From assembly GCA_018715465.1 (NCBI GenBank), contig DVLN01000001.1:1-22054 (forward strand): a stretch of 22,054 nt of DNA, given 5' to 3'. This document shows positions 14,466 to 22,054 of the stretch, in pieces. The notes under the pieces are model-generated. The model was given only the letters and a program-made list of their open reading frames with translations, was not told where the DNA came from and ran no database searches. The DNA comes from Candidatus Faecivivens stercorigallinarum (GTDB lineage: Bacteria > Bacillota > Clostridia > Oscillospirales > Ruminococcaceae). Each line of letters starts with the position of its first letter. Position 1 is the first letter of the stretch. The position numbers were made by a program, and so were the translations under genes.

Positions 14466-15233
14466 ATGGCAGTTATTTTTCAGAAGACAAAAGGCCTGAC
14501 CGATTGTGAGACCCACTATTGTCCGGGCTGTACCCATGGCATTGTTCACCGGCTGGTAGCGGAGAGTCTGGAGGAACTGGGCGTGCTGGGGCGTACAGTC
14601 GGCGTCTGTCCGGTCGGATGTGCGGTCATGGCATACGATTATTTTAACTGTGATATGGTGGAGGCACCGCATGGGCGGGCACCTGCCGTTGCGACCGGTA
14701 TCAAGCGGGTCGAGCAGGGTAATGTCGTCTTTACCTATCAGGGGGATGGCGACCTGGCGGCAATCGGTACGGCTGAAACGATTCATGCCGCGACCCGCGG
14801 GGAAAATATTACAGTCATTTTTATCAACAATGCGATCTACGGAATGACCGGCGGACAGATGGCGCCGACCACCCTTCCCGGTCAGATCACCCAGACTACT
14901 CCTTATGGACGGGATGTCAGCTATTCAGGATATCCGGTGCGGGTGTGTGAGCTGCTGCAAAATGTCGATGGGGTGGCATTTGCCGAGCGGACAGCCGTCA
15001 ACACGGTCGCTCATATCCGGCAGGCGAAGGCTGCAATCAAAAAAGCGTTTACCTGCCAGCTGGAGGGAAAGGGTTTTTCGATTGTCGAGGTACTTTCCAC
15101 CTGTCCGACCAACTGGGGCATGACACCGGTGGAAGCGCTTGACTGGGTGGAAAAGAAGATGATTCCCTATTATCCACTTGGAAACTTTGTCGACCGGAAT
15201 GTGCATCTGACAGCGGAAGGAGAGACAGTATGA
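14466..15233 (+). CDS. 2-oxoacid:ferredoxin oxidoreductase beta subunit (TPP-binding)
   Basis: A 255-residue subunit that binds thiamine pyrophosphate through GDGDLAAIG (residues 93-101) and, about 26 residues on, Asn121-Asn122 in FINNAIYGMTGGQMAPTT, the classic Mg/TPP motif. CPGCTHG at 19-25 has the conserved cysteine pair of the family. AGGAGG at 14454-14459 picks ATG 14466; the frame is open from an earlier ATG at 14442 that has no comparable site. It lies between alpha and gamma genes and its end overlaps gamma (ATGA-type, 15230-15233). Confidence 0.93.
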   Translation: MAVIFQKTKGLTDCETHYCPGCTHGIVHRLVAESLEELGVLGRTVGVCPVGCAVMAYDYFNCDMVEAPHGRAPAVATGIKRVEQGNVVFTYQGDGDLAAIGTAETIHAATRGENITVIFINNAIYGMTGGQMAPTTLPGQITQTTPYGRDVSYSGYPVRVCELLQNVDGVAFAERTAVNTVAHIRQAKAAIKKAFTCQLEGKGFSIVEVLSTCPTNWGMTPVEALDWVEKKMIPYYPLGNFVDRNVHLTAEGETV

Positions 15234-15775
15234 TACTGAATATGCTGGTAGCGGGATTTGGCGGACAGGGCGTGCTGTTTATGGGCAAGGTGGCGGCAAA
15301 AACCGCGATGCTGGAAGATCGTTTTGTTTCCTGGCTGCCCAGTTACGGCCCCGAAATGCGAGGCGGCACTGCCAACTGTGCGGTCTGTATTGACGACAGA
15401 GAGATCAGCTGTCCGCTGATCACCCGGCCGGAAACGCTGGTTGTCCTCAATACTCCATCATTTGACCGGTTTATTGATGCGGTCAAGCCGGGCGGAAGGG
15501 TGTTTATCGACGCCTCTCTTGTTGAAAAACGCACAGACAGGACGGATATCGAAGCTTTTTACATCCCGTCTACCCGCCTTGCGGAAGAGAACGGTCTGAA
15601 AGGATTGGGCAATATTGTGATGCTGGGACAGGTCCTCCGGCAGACGGCTTTCACCAAGCTGGAAACACTGATTCAGTCGATGAAGGAGTGCGTTCCGGCC
15701 ACCAAAGCCTTTTTGCAGCAGGCAAATGAAAAGGCGCTCCGGCTGGGATATGCCTACAGTGTTGAACAGGCATGA
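15230..15775 (+). CDS. 2-oxoacid:ferredoxin oxidoreductase gamma subunit
   Basis: A 181-residue subunit of the pyruvate/ketoisovalerate oxidoreductase catalytic gamma family. GFGGQG at residues 9-14 and SYGPEMRGGTANC at about 38-50 are its two signature blocks. In the complex it completes the CoA-acylating catalytic unit. It overlaps both the beta gene and the following mutY gene by four bases, so translation along this stretch is coupled. With delta, alpha and beta it makes a complete four-subunit enzyme. Confidence 0.93.
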   Translation: MILNMLVAGFGGQGVLFMGKVAAKTAMLEDRFVSWLPSYGPEMRGGTANCAVCIDDREISCPLITRPETLVVLNTPSFDRFIDAVKPGGRVFIDASLVEKRTDRTDIEAFYIPSTRLAEENGLKGLGNIVMLGQVLRQTAFTKLETLIQSMKECVPATKAFLQQANEKALRLGYAYSVEQA

Positions 15776-16926
15776 AGGATAAAAATGCAGCAGCGGAAGT
15801 TTTGCTCAGTCCGTTGACTGAAGAAGAAATGATTGGACGGCTGACTGGGATGGCAGTGGTGCTGGATGAATGGTACCGCAAGGAGGGCCGCCGCCTGCCC
15901 TGGCGGGAGGAGAGCAGCCCATACCATGTCTGGTTGTCGGAAATTATGCTGCAGCAGACGAGGGTTGAGGCAGTTTTGCCCTATTACCGGCGGTTTCTGG
16001 AAGCGGTGCCGGATATACCATCGCTGGCGAATGCAGATGATATGCAGCTCGCCAAACTGTGGGAAGGGCTCGGCTATTACAGCCGGGTGCGTAACCTGAA
16101 AAAAGGCGCCTGCCAGGTGATGCAAGAATTTGGCGGTGAGCTTCCCGCCAGCATTGCCGCGCTTCGTTCGATTTGTGGAATTGGAGATTATACAGCCGGC
16201 GCGATTGGCTCGATTGCCTTTGGAATCCGGGAACCGGCTGTCGACGGAAACCTGCTGCGGGTAACTTCCCGGCTGTTGGCGGCGGAAGGTGATATCACCC
16301 GCCCGCAGGTCAAAAAGGCTTTTCATGATGTTTTGTATACCGCCATGTCTGATTTCCCGTCCGCTCTTCATCCCGGTAACTTTAATCAAGCGATGATGGA
16401 CCTCGGGTCGGGCGTCTGTACACCGGGACAGCCGGCGTGTGACCGCTGCCCGGTGCGGGATTTTTGTCTTGCCGGCGCACGTGATCAGGCAGAACTGTTC
16501 CCGGTCAAATCGGCCAAAAAGGCGCGGCGGGTGGAACAGAAAACAGTGCTGGTGGTGATTGAGGAGGACCGCCTGTTTCTGCGCAAAAGAGCAGAAACAG
16601 GCTTACTGGCCGGACTGTGGGAATTTCCGTCACTGGACGGGGATGCGGATGAACGGCAGGTGCGACAGGCGCTTGAACTGGTCGGTATACCGGTCAGACG
16701 GCTCATCCCCCTTGCCCATTCTAAACACCTGTTTACCCATATTGAATGGCAGATGACGGGCTTTCTGGCGGTTTGCGGAGCCGGAGGGCATCTGCCCGGC
16801 GGCTGGCAGCCGGTCACACTTGCCCAGTTGGAAGAGTCTTATCCGGTCCCGAGCGCACTGCGGGTTTATCGCAAGGCAGCGGTGGAATGGCTGGAAGGGA
16901 AAGCTGCTCGGTTGTGGGATGGATAA
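15772..16926 (+). CDS. mutY: A/G-specific adenine DNA glycosylase MutY
   Basis: A 384-residue base-excision repair enzyme that removes adenine paired with 8-oxoguanine. Catalytic Glu57 lies in WLSEIMLQQTRVE, the helix-hairpin-helix ends in ICGIGDYTAGAI, and catalytic Asp158 is in PAVDGNLLRV. The [4Fe-4S] site is C216-x6-C223-x2-C226-x5-C232. A C-terminal Nudix-like domain (GLWEFP near residue 280) senses 8-oxoG. The N-terminus is about 20 residues longer than in E. coli MutY; ATG 15829 or 15853 are alternatives, but ATG 15772 overlaps the preceding stop (ATGA), supporting coupled initiation there. Linkage to a ferredoxin oxidoreductase operon is unusual. Confidence 0.95.
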   Translation: MKDKNAAAEVLLSPLTEEEMIGRLTGMAVVLDEWYRKEGRRLPWREESSPYHVWLSEIMLQQTRVEAVLPYYRRFLEAVPDIPSLANADDMQLAKLWEGLGYYSRVRNLKKGACQVMQEFGGELPASIAALRSICGIGDYTAGAIGSIAFGIREPAVDGNLLRVTSRLLAAEGDITRPQVKKAFHDVLYTAMSDFPSALHPGNFNQAMMDLGSGVCTPGQPACDRCPVRDFCLAGARDQAELFPVKSAKKARRVEQKTVLVVIEEDRLFLRKRAETGLLAGLWEFPSLDGDADERQVRQALELVGIPVRRLIPLAHSKHLFTHIEWQMTGFLAVCGAGGHLPGGWQPVTLAQLEESYPVPSALRVYRKAAVEWLEGKAARLWDG

Positions 16927-16931
16927 CAGTG

Positions 16932-16950
16932 GAAATCTGCACAGATTTTT
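16932..16950 (+). terminator. Probable short terminator after mutY
   Basis: AAATCTG (16933-16939) pairs with CAGATTT (16942-16948), followed by more T. The loop is very tight and the stem AT-rich, so strength is doubtful. Confidence 0.45.
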
Positions 16951-16951
16951 C

Positions 16952-16980
16952 TGGACTTTCCGGTCAAAATACGTTATACT
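16952..16980 (+). promoter_or_regulatory. Putative promoter of ywlG
   Basis: TGGACT (16952-16957), 17-base spacer, TATACT (16975-16980). The mRNA would begin near 16987, and a 7-bp hairpin CCGGCAG/CTGCCGG (16991-17008) would sit at its very 5' end before the ribosome site. Confidence 0.6.
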
Positions 16981-17028
16981 GTTGATAGGACCGGCAGACA
17001 GCTGCCGGGTGGAAAGGAAGCGTCAGTT

Positions 17029-17601
17029 ATGGGAGAATTTTCAGTGCTGCATCCAGATATGATCCGTCAGTCGGTGTCCGAGGCGTTGCGCAGACTGCTG
17101 GAACAGACGGCCTGTCGTCCGGGCGATTTTGTCGTGATCGGGTGCAGTTCCAGTGAGATTATCGGTAAACAGATCGGTTCGGTCGGCAGTTTGGAAGCTG
17201 CGCAGGCGGTATATGACGGTGTGATGCCGGTGCTCCGGGAAAAGGGGCTGTATCTTGCTGCCCAGTGCTGTGAACATCTCAACCGCGCACTGGTTGTCGA
17301 ACGGGCGGCAGCGGACGCCTGGCATCTGGATGAGGTCAACGCGGTTCCGCAGATGCACGCGGGCGGTTCTTTTGGAACGGTGACCTATCAGAATATGGAA
17401 TCTCCCGTGTTGGTTGAAGAGGTACGCGCTGTAGCCGGAATGGACATTGGCGGAACGCTGATTGGAATGCATCTCAAACCGGTCGCCGTGCCAGTACGGG
17501 TTGGCATCGACCATATTGGCGAAGCGATTTTGATTCTTGCCCGCAGCCGTGCGCGCTATATCGGCGGTGAACGGGCGGTGTATAACGACGCGCTGAAATA
17601 A
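17029..17601 (+). CDS. ywlG: UPF0340 / TIGR01440 family protein (YwlG-like)
   Basis: A 190-residue soluble protein matching the conserved UPF0340 family. Characteristic blocks are VIGCSSSEIIGKQIGSVGS, AAQCCEHLNRALVVER, NAVPQMHAGGSFG and AGMDIGGTLIGMHL. The family is widespread in Firmicutes and its biochemical role is not established as far as I know. The conserved Cys-Cys-Glu-His cluster suggests catalysis or metal binding (inference). ATG 17029 follows GGAAAGGAAG at 17011-17020. It has its own promoter and a terminator, so it is probably monocistronic. Confidence 0.9.
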   Translation: MGEFSVLHPDMIRQSVSEALRRLLEQTACRPGDFVVIGCSSSEIIGKQIGSVGSLEAAQAVYDGVMPVLREKGLYLAAQCCEHLNRALVVERAAADAWHLDEVNAVPQMHAGGSFGTVTYQNMESPVLVEEVRAVAGMDIGGTLIGMHLKPVAVPVRVGIDHIGEAILILARSRARYIGGERAVYNDALK

Positions 17602-17608
17602 GGAGTTG

Positions 17609-17648
17609 ACAGCCGGGTCGGGTATTATGCCCGGTTCGGCTGTTTTTT
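17609..17648 (+). terminator. Terminator after ywlG
   Basis: ACAGCCG (17609-17615) pairs with CGGCTGT (17637-17643), with CGGG/CCCG extending the stem inside, followed by six T. The GH3 gene starts 27 bp later, with no obvious promoter between, so readthrough may feed it. Confidence 0.85.
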
Positions 17649-17674
17649 CAATTTATTTGACAGGAGGATGTATG

Positions 17675-19837
17675 ATGACCGACAAACAGATTCATGAATT
17701 GCTTGCTTCGATGTCTCTTGAGGAAAAGCTGGGGGAAATGACCCAGATGGCTCCAAACTTTTTTGGTACCGAGGATTCAGTTGATCTGACCGGACCGATG
17801 AAAGCAATGAATCTCCGCCCGGAGGATGTATCCTGTCTGGGGAGCACGCTCAATGCTTTCGGTGCTGAAAAACTGATCCAGATGCAGAAAGAACATATGG
17901 CCAGACAGCCGCATCATATTCCGCTGATGTTTATGGCGGATGTTATCCATGGCCTGAAAACGGTCTATCCGATTCCGCTTGCGATGGCATGCAGCTTTGA
18001 CACTGGACTGATGGAAGAGGCGGCAGCGATGGCGGCGCGTGAGAGCGCGGTGACCGGTGTACATCTGACCTTTTCACCTATGGCCGACCTGGTGCGTGAC
18101 CCGCGATGGGGCCGGGTGATGGAGTCCCCCGGCGAAGACCCGCTGCTGGGGGCAAGAATGACCCAGGCGACGGTAAAAGGATATCAGGGAGAGGAGATGT
18201 CAGCCCCCGATCGAATTGCTTCCTGCTTTAAGCATTTTGGCGGATATGGCGGGTCGGAAGCTGGCCGGGATTACAATACCGTCGATATTTCCGACGGTAC
18301 TCTACGGGAATTTTACCTGACCGCTTACAAAGCGGCGGTTGACGCGGGTGCTGCAATGGCGATGACCTCCTTCAACACGATTGACCGTATTCCGGCGACC
18401 GGCAACAAAAAGATGTTCCGCAAGATTCTGCGGGAGGAATGGGGCTTTGACGGCGTCGCGATCACCGATTTTGGCGCGGTGCATGAGATGATTGCCCATG
18501 GGTACGCAGCAGACGGGACAGAGGCGGCAAAATATGCGCTGGAGGCGGGCGCAGATATTGAAATGATGTCCACCCACTACCTGAATGAGGGACGCAAACT
18601 GGTACAGCAAGGGAAAATTGACATATCGCTGATAGATGAAGCGGTATTGCGGATTTTGCAGCTGAAAAACAAACTCGGACTGTTTGAGAATCCCTTCAAA
18701 GGTGCTGACCCGGAAAAAGAAAAACAGGTCCATCTCTGCAAAGAACATCTGGAGATTGCCCGCCGGGCTGCTGCGAGGAGTATCGTCCTGCTGAAAAATG
18801 AAGGCGGGCTGCTGCCGTTGGATAAGAGTCAGAAAATTGGACTTGCGGGTCCGTTTGCCAACAGTGCCGATGTTCTCGGCGGATGGGCTTTTGCAGAGTC
18901 TGCCGAACAGGCGACACTGTACAGCGGCCTGAAGCAGCATGGTGTTCAGATCACGGCGATGGCGATGGCTGAGCCGCTCCGGCCGATGCAGCAGGGATTT
19001 ATGGATGTTTCCGACCAGACAGCCGAGCTGGAAAGGTTGGCGGATTGCGATATCGTCATCGCAGGTGTCGGTGAACACCCGGATGATACCGGTGAATCGG
19101 CAAGTAAAACGGTCCTCCGGCTGTCCCATAATCAGGAGAAGATGCTGGAACGGCTGCATGATATGGGGAAAAAAGTTATTGCAGTTATTTTTAGTGGCCG
19201 GCCAATGGAAATCCGCCCGGTTCTGCCTTTCTGTGACGCAGTGGTACAGGCGTGGTTTTTGGGCATTGAGGCAGGAAACGGGATTGCTGACGTATTGTGC
19301 GGTGATGTCAACCCGTCTGGCCGTTTGGCAATGAGCATCCCGCAGACAGTCGGTCAGGTTCCCGTCTACTATAACCATATGAATACCGGCCGTCCATTGA
19401 TCGGGGAACCGCACCGTTATGTCTCCTGTTATCTGGACTGCCCAAATGAACCGCTTTTCCCGTTTGGATATGGCCTTTCCTATTCGGATTACCGTTATAC
19501 TGATTTGTGTATTGATAAGACAGTCGGCGCTGAAGACGGGACATTGCTCAATGTTTCTGTGGATGTTGAAAATACTTCGGATATCGCCGGAAGAGAAACG
19601 GTTCAGCTGTATATTCATGATGTCGCGGCATCGGTTGTCCGTCCGGTCAAGGAATTGAAAGACTTTGTGCAGATTGATCTTCAGCCGCATCAAAGAAGAA
19701 CGGTTTGCTTCCAGGTGACACGGGCGATGCTTTCTTTCTGGAATAACGAGGCGAGGGTATTTGAACCGGGTGATTTTGAGATTATGGTTGGACACAGTTC
19801 GGATGAGCTGTTGTGTGAGCGGGTAACCATTTCGTAA
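17675..19837 (+). CDS. Glycoside hydrolase family 3 beta-glycosidase
   Basis: A 720-residue enzyme with the GH3 N-terminal barrel, GH3 C-terminal domain and a terminal fibronectin III-like domain (DVENTSDIAGRETVQLYI). Blocks DLVRDPRWGRVMESPGEDP, CFKHFGGYG and ITDFGAVHEM fix the family; Asp265 in TDF is the expected nucleophile, and Glu474 in DTGESASKT is the likely acid/base. There is no signal peptide, so it should act on imported oligosaccharides in the cytoplasm. Beta-glucosidase or beta-xylosidase activity is most likely; exact sugar not readable. AGGAGG at 17662-17667 is 7 bases from ATG 17675 and 4 from the adjacent in-frame ATG 17672, so either may be used. Confidence 0.95.
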   Translation: MTDKQIHELLASMSLEEKLGEMTQMAPNFFGTEDSVDLTGPMKAMNLRPEDVSCLGSTLNAFGAEKLIQMQKEHMARQPHHIPLMFMADVIHGLKTVYPIPLAMACSFDTGLMEEAAAMAARESAVTGVHLTFSPMADLVRDPRWGRVMESPGEDPLLGARMTQATVKGYQGEEMSAPDRIASCFKHFGGYGGSEAGRDYNTVDISDGTLREFYLTAYKAAVDAGAAMAMTSFNTIDRIPATGNKKMFRKILREEWGFDGVAITDFGAVHEMIAHGYAADGTEAAKYALEAGADIEMMSTHYLNEGRKLVQQGKIDISLIDEAVLRILQLKNKLGLFENPFKGADPEKEKQVHLCKEHLEIARRAAARSIVLLKNEGGLLPLDKSQKIGLAGPFANSADVLGGWAFAESAEQATLYSGLKQHGVQITAMAMAEPLRPMQQGFMDVSDQTAELERLADCDIVIAGVGEHPDDTGESASKTVLRLSHNQEKMLERLHDMGKKVIAVIFSGRPMEIRPVLPFCDAVVQAWFLGIEAGNGIADVLCGDVNPSGRLAMSIPQTVGQVPVYYNHMNTGRPLIGEPHRYVSCYLDCPNEPLFPFGYGLSYSDYRYTDLCIDKTVGAEDGTLLNVSVDVENTSDIAGRETVQLYIHDVAASVVRPVKELKDFVQIDLQPHQRRTVCFQVTRAMLSFWNNEARVFEPGDFEIMVGHSSDELLCERVTIS

Positions 19838-19852
19838 AACTGATAGCAGTTT

Positions 19853-19892
19853 AAATGGGCCGGCAGATCATACCGATCTGCCGGCCCATTTT
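19853..19892. terminator. Bidirectional terminator with 17-bp perfect stem
   Basis: AAATGGGCCGGCAGATC (19853-19869) pairs perfectly with its complement at 19875-19891 around loop ATACC. The T-run on the + strand and A-run at the 5' foot allow it to end both the GH3 gene and the convergent minus-strand operon. Confidence 0.93.
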
Positions 19893-19903
19893 GGGGGATT
19901 GGT

Positions 19904-21166
19904 TTATTCATCGGTTTTTTCAGACGATGCAGGTTTCATTGGACGGGAAGGCGGGCCTTCCTTATGGATGATTGCATGTGCGGGAGAAGCGTAAGCATCT
20001 GTTGAAGTCGCCATATTTTTGCGTTTGAGCCGCCATTCGGCAAAATCCCGAATCAGAGAATAGATCACTGCAAAGGTGGGCACACCGATCAGCATGCCGA
20101 TCGGGCCCATGATGGCACTGAAAAGGGTAATTGAAAAAACTACCCAAAAGGCGGAAAGTCCGGTCGAGTCTCCCAGAATCTTCGGCCCAATGACGTTTCC
20201 ATCCAGCTGCTGCAAAATCAGGACAAAAATTCCAAACATCACCGCCGTTCTGGGGTCGATGATCAACAGCAGCAGAATTGACGGAATGGCACCGATAAAC
20301 GGCCCGAAATAGGGAATCACGTTGGTCACTCCGACAATGACGCTGATCAGCATGGCATACGGCCAGTCAAACAGCGCCATGACAATGAAACAGAGGACGC
20401 CAATAATGGTGGAGTCTACAATTTTACCGACAATAAATCCGGTAAAAATGTCGTTGCTGGTGTGGGTGATTTCCAGCAGCTTGTCCATCAGGTTTTTCGG
20501 GAACAATGCGTAGCCCAACTTTTTGGCGTGGGCATAAAAGAGTTCCTTGCTGGCCAGCAGATAGACCGACAGAATAATTCCAATCAATATATTGAGTAGG
20601 GTCCCTACCAGTGAGGTTGTAAGCTGGAACAGACGCGGAATCAATGTCGTCAGATCACTGATAAAATTGGTGATGGTTGTCTGCACATTATTCCAGATCA
20701 TGGTAATGGTCTGGGTTTGGGTCAGCTGGTTGATATCCAGTTCATAACGGGTTGCCAGGTCGTTGAAGATAACCGGTAGCGTATTGATCCAGGCGGTTAT
20801 CTGAGGAATCAGGTTTTTAATGCTGTCGATAATCTGCGGTAGGATAATTTGCAGCAAAATGGCGAGCAGAGTGATTGCAAAAAGGTAGGTCATCAGCATT
20901 CCGATGGTCCGTTTCCATCGTCTGCTCAGATGCTCCCTGAAGATCGCATCCAGAATTTTCTCACCGGTCTTTAATATTGGGTTGAGAACGTAAGCCAGGC
21001 ATGCACCCCAGATAAACGGAGTCAGTATCGTCAGAAATTGACCGATCATCGTGAGGACAGCATTTGAATTGGTCACAGCGAGGATGCACAGCGCGGAAAC
21101 GATGACAACCAAAAAGGCATACAGCGCAATGGTTAGATACTCACGGTTAAGCGGCAGTTTTTTCAT
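19904..21166 (-). CDS. AI-2E family transporter-like membrane protein
   Basis: A 420-residue polytopic protein of the AI-2E transporter family (PF01594; includes TqsA and YdbI types). The N-terminus has two hydrophobic helices, PFIWGACLAYVLNPIL is the conserved end of the second, and the C-terminal half contains GVTNVIPYFGPFIGAIPS and LQQLDGNVIGPKILGDSTGL, both hallmark blocks. Members export small molecules or exchange ions; substrate is not predictable. The frame extends upstream to 21232, but ATG 21166 overlaps the Sir2 stop (ATGA) with AAAGGATGG shortly before and starts the conserved region. The C-terminal tail is charged and proline-rich. Confidence 0.9.
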   Translation of the reverse strand: MKKLPLNREYLTIALYAFLVVIVSALCILAVTNSNAVLTMIGQFLTILTPFIWGACLAYVLNPILKTGEKILDAIFREHLSRRWKRTIGMLMTYLFAITLLAILLQIILPQIIDSIKNLIPQITAWINTLPVIFNDLATRYELDINQLTQTQTITMIWNNVQTTITNFISDLTTLIPRLFQLTTSLVGTLLNILIGIILSVYLLASKELFYAHAKKLGYALFPKNLMDKLLEITHTSNDIFTGFIVGKIVDSTIIGVLCFIVMALFDWPYAMLISVIVGVTNVIPYFGPFIGAIPSILLLLIIDPRTAVMFGIFVLILQQLDGNVIGPKILGDSTGLSAFWVVFSITLFSAIMGPIGMLIGVPTFAVIYSLIRDFAEWRLKRKNMATSTDAYASPAHAIIHKEGPPSRPMKPASSEKTDE

Positions 21167-21966
21167 TGGCAGTTTCCATCCTTTCCGGCCCGAGAAGTTC
21201 CGGCTGCCAGGGATGTCAAACATGCCTGCCATGCCTGTGAAAGGATGCTGCCCAGCGGGCCGTGAATCAGCAGATCAGCTGCGCCGTCCTGCGGAGTAGG
21301 TGTTTTGTTGATCAGTACCAGCCGGTGCCCGCAGTAATACTGTATCAGTCCGGCTGCCGGATAGACCGCCAGTGAGGTGCCGCCGATGATCAGCATGTCG
21401 GCCTGATGAATCGCCTGTACGGCGCCGGTGATGGTGTTCTGGTCCAGAGATTCTTCATACAGGACGACGTCCGGTTTGATAATGCCGCCGCAGGTACAGC
21501 GGGGGATTCCTTTATCGTCAGTGTTTTGGAACAGGTTGTTAAGTGAAAAAGCCTTGCCGCAACGGGTACAGTAATTTCTCAGGACGCTGCCATGCAGTTC
21601 ATATACCTTTTTGCTGCCGGCGGCCTGATGAAGTCCGTCAATATTTTGAGTGACAACTGCCGAGAGCTTACCGGCCGCTTCCAGAGCAGCAAGCGTTAGA
21701 TGGGAAGGCCCGGGCTGTGCGTCAGGATACAGCATTCGTTCCCGGTAGAACCGGAAAAAACCGGCGGGATTCTGCTTAAAATAGGTATGACTGAGGATGA
21801 CTTCGGGCGGTACATCATATTTTTGATGATAGAGACCGTCTTCACTTCTGAAGTCGGGAATACCGCTTTCGGTTGAAACGCCTGCACCGCCGAAGAAGAC
21901 AATCCGGCTGGATTCCATGATCCAGCTGGCCAGCGTCTGGATGGGGTCGTTTTGATTTGCAGTCAA
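21163..21966 (-). CDS. Sir2-family NAD-dependent protein deacylase
   Basis: A 267-residue sirtuin. NAD-binding GAGVSTESGIPDFR is at 27-40, QNIDGLH at 107-113, and catalytic His125 in ELHGSV. Zinc ligands are Cys133, Cys136, Cys157 and Cys159, the last two in a CxC rather than CxxC spacing. GGIIKPDVVLYEE and GGTSLAVYPAAGL complete the fold. It removes acyl groups from lysines using NAD. The start is TTG 21966, with AAGGTGG ten bases upstream; the next ATG (21918) would cut into the N-terminal helix. It is followed by, and translationally overlapped with, the AI-2E family gene. Confidence 0.95.
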   Translation of the reverse strand: MTANQNDPIQTLASWIMESSRIVFFGGAGVSTESGIPDFRSEDGLYHQKYDVPPEVILSHTYFKQNPAGFFRFYRERMLYPDAQPGPSHLTLAALEAAGKLSAVVTQNIDGLHQAAGSKKVYELHGSVLRNYCTRCGKAFSLNNLFQNTDDKGIPRCTCGGIIKPDVVLYEESLDQNTITGAVQAIHQADMLIIGGTSLAVYPAAGLIQYYCGHRLVLINKTPTPQDGAADLLIHGPLGSILSQAWQACLTSLAAGTSRAGKDGNCQ

Positions 21967-22054
21967 GATAATCTGTCCACCTTTCTGACAATGATCACTG
22001 GTTTAAATCGGGCTGTATGCCGCGCAACAGGGCTGTACCGGCCTGCTGCGGACA
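21967..22054. other. Right-edge non-coding stretch
   Basis: Upstream region of the minus-strand Sir2 gene. Apart from its ribosome site (AAGGTGG on the minus strand, 21977-21983) I see no clear promoter, repeat or gene within the 88 bases available. Confidence 0.5.

Noticed and set aside
18302..19795. Long minus-strand open frame (497 codons) opposite the GH3 gene
   Set aside because: It lies wholly antisense to a well-supported GH3 enzyme, has an implausible residue mix and no family motifs.
1..22054. Insertion sequences, prophage, CRISPR arrays or tRNA/rRNA genes
   Set aside because: No transposase or phage motifs, no regularly spaced repeats and no cloverleaf or rRNA-like sequence were seen on reading both strands.

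Overview
The window looks like a chromosomal segment of a moderately GC-rich clostridial Firmicute. The genes are packed, mostly on the + strand, with strong AGGAGG-type ribosome sites, frequent ATGA overlaps, consensus TTGACA/TATAAT promoters and U-tract hairpin terminators. A T-box leader, ferredoxin-dependent 2-oxoacid oxidoreductase genes and an ECF transporter fit an anaerobic gut-type Clostridia member (Oscillospiraceae/Ruminococcaceae-like). That placement is inference from gene content, not a search result. No tRNA, rRNA, CRISPR array or insertion sequence was seen.

Region 1 (1-4887) is a type IV pilus / type II secretion-like locus. The 3' end of a transglutaminase-like gene is followed by a short control region: an 18-bp palindrome, a dyad around a promoter, and a terminator. 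Then come a GspF/PilC inner-membrane platform protein, four small single-pass pilin-like membrane proteins with atypical or absent prepilin sites, and a PilT-class ATPase. A MATE-family exporter (4926-6323) follows closely.

Region 2 (6403-11220) is the most interesting part. A consensus promoter drives a T-box leader whose specifier reads UGG (Trp). Behind it lie an ECF-type importer (S component resembling TrpP-like proteins, two ATPases, one EcfT) and a LarA-like nickel-pincer 2-hydroxyacid racemase, closed by a terminator. The two ATPases diverge in complementary motifs: one lacks the switch histidine and the other has an altered signature. Together this suggests one tryptophan-starvation regulon of import plus 2-hydroxyacid racemisation.

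Region 3 (11309-12214) is a self-contained lipoprotein gene of unknown function with its own perfect promoter and terminator. Region 4 (12234-16950) is an operon of a MinD/ParA-like P-loop protein, a 2[4Fe-4S] ferredoxin, the alpha, beta and gamma subunits of a VOR/KOR-type 2-oxoacid:ferredoxin oxidoreductase, and a translationally coupled mutY. Region 5 (16952-19892) carries ywlG (UPF0340) and a cytosolic GH3 beta-glycosidase, ending in a 17-bp-stem terminator shared with the convergent minus-strand pair. That pair (21966 to 19904) is a Sir2 deacylase followed by an AI-2E-family membrane protein.
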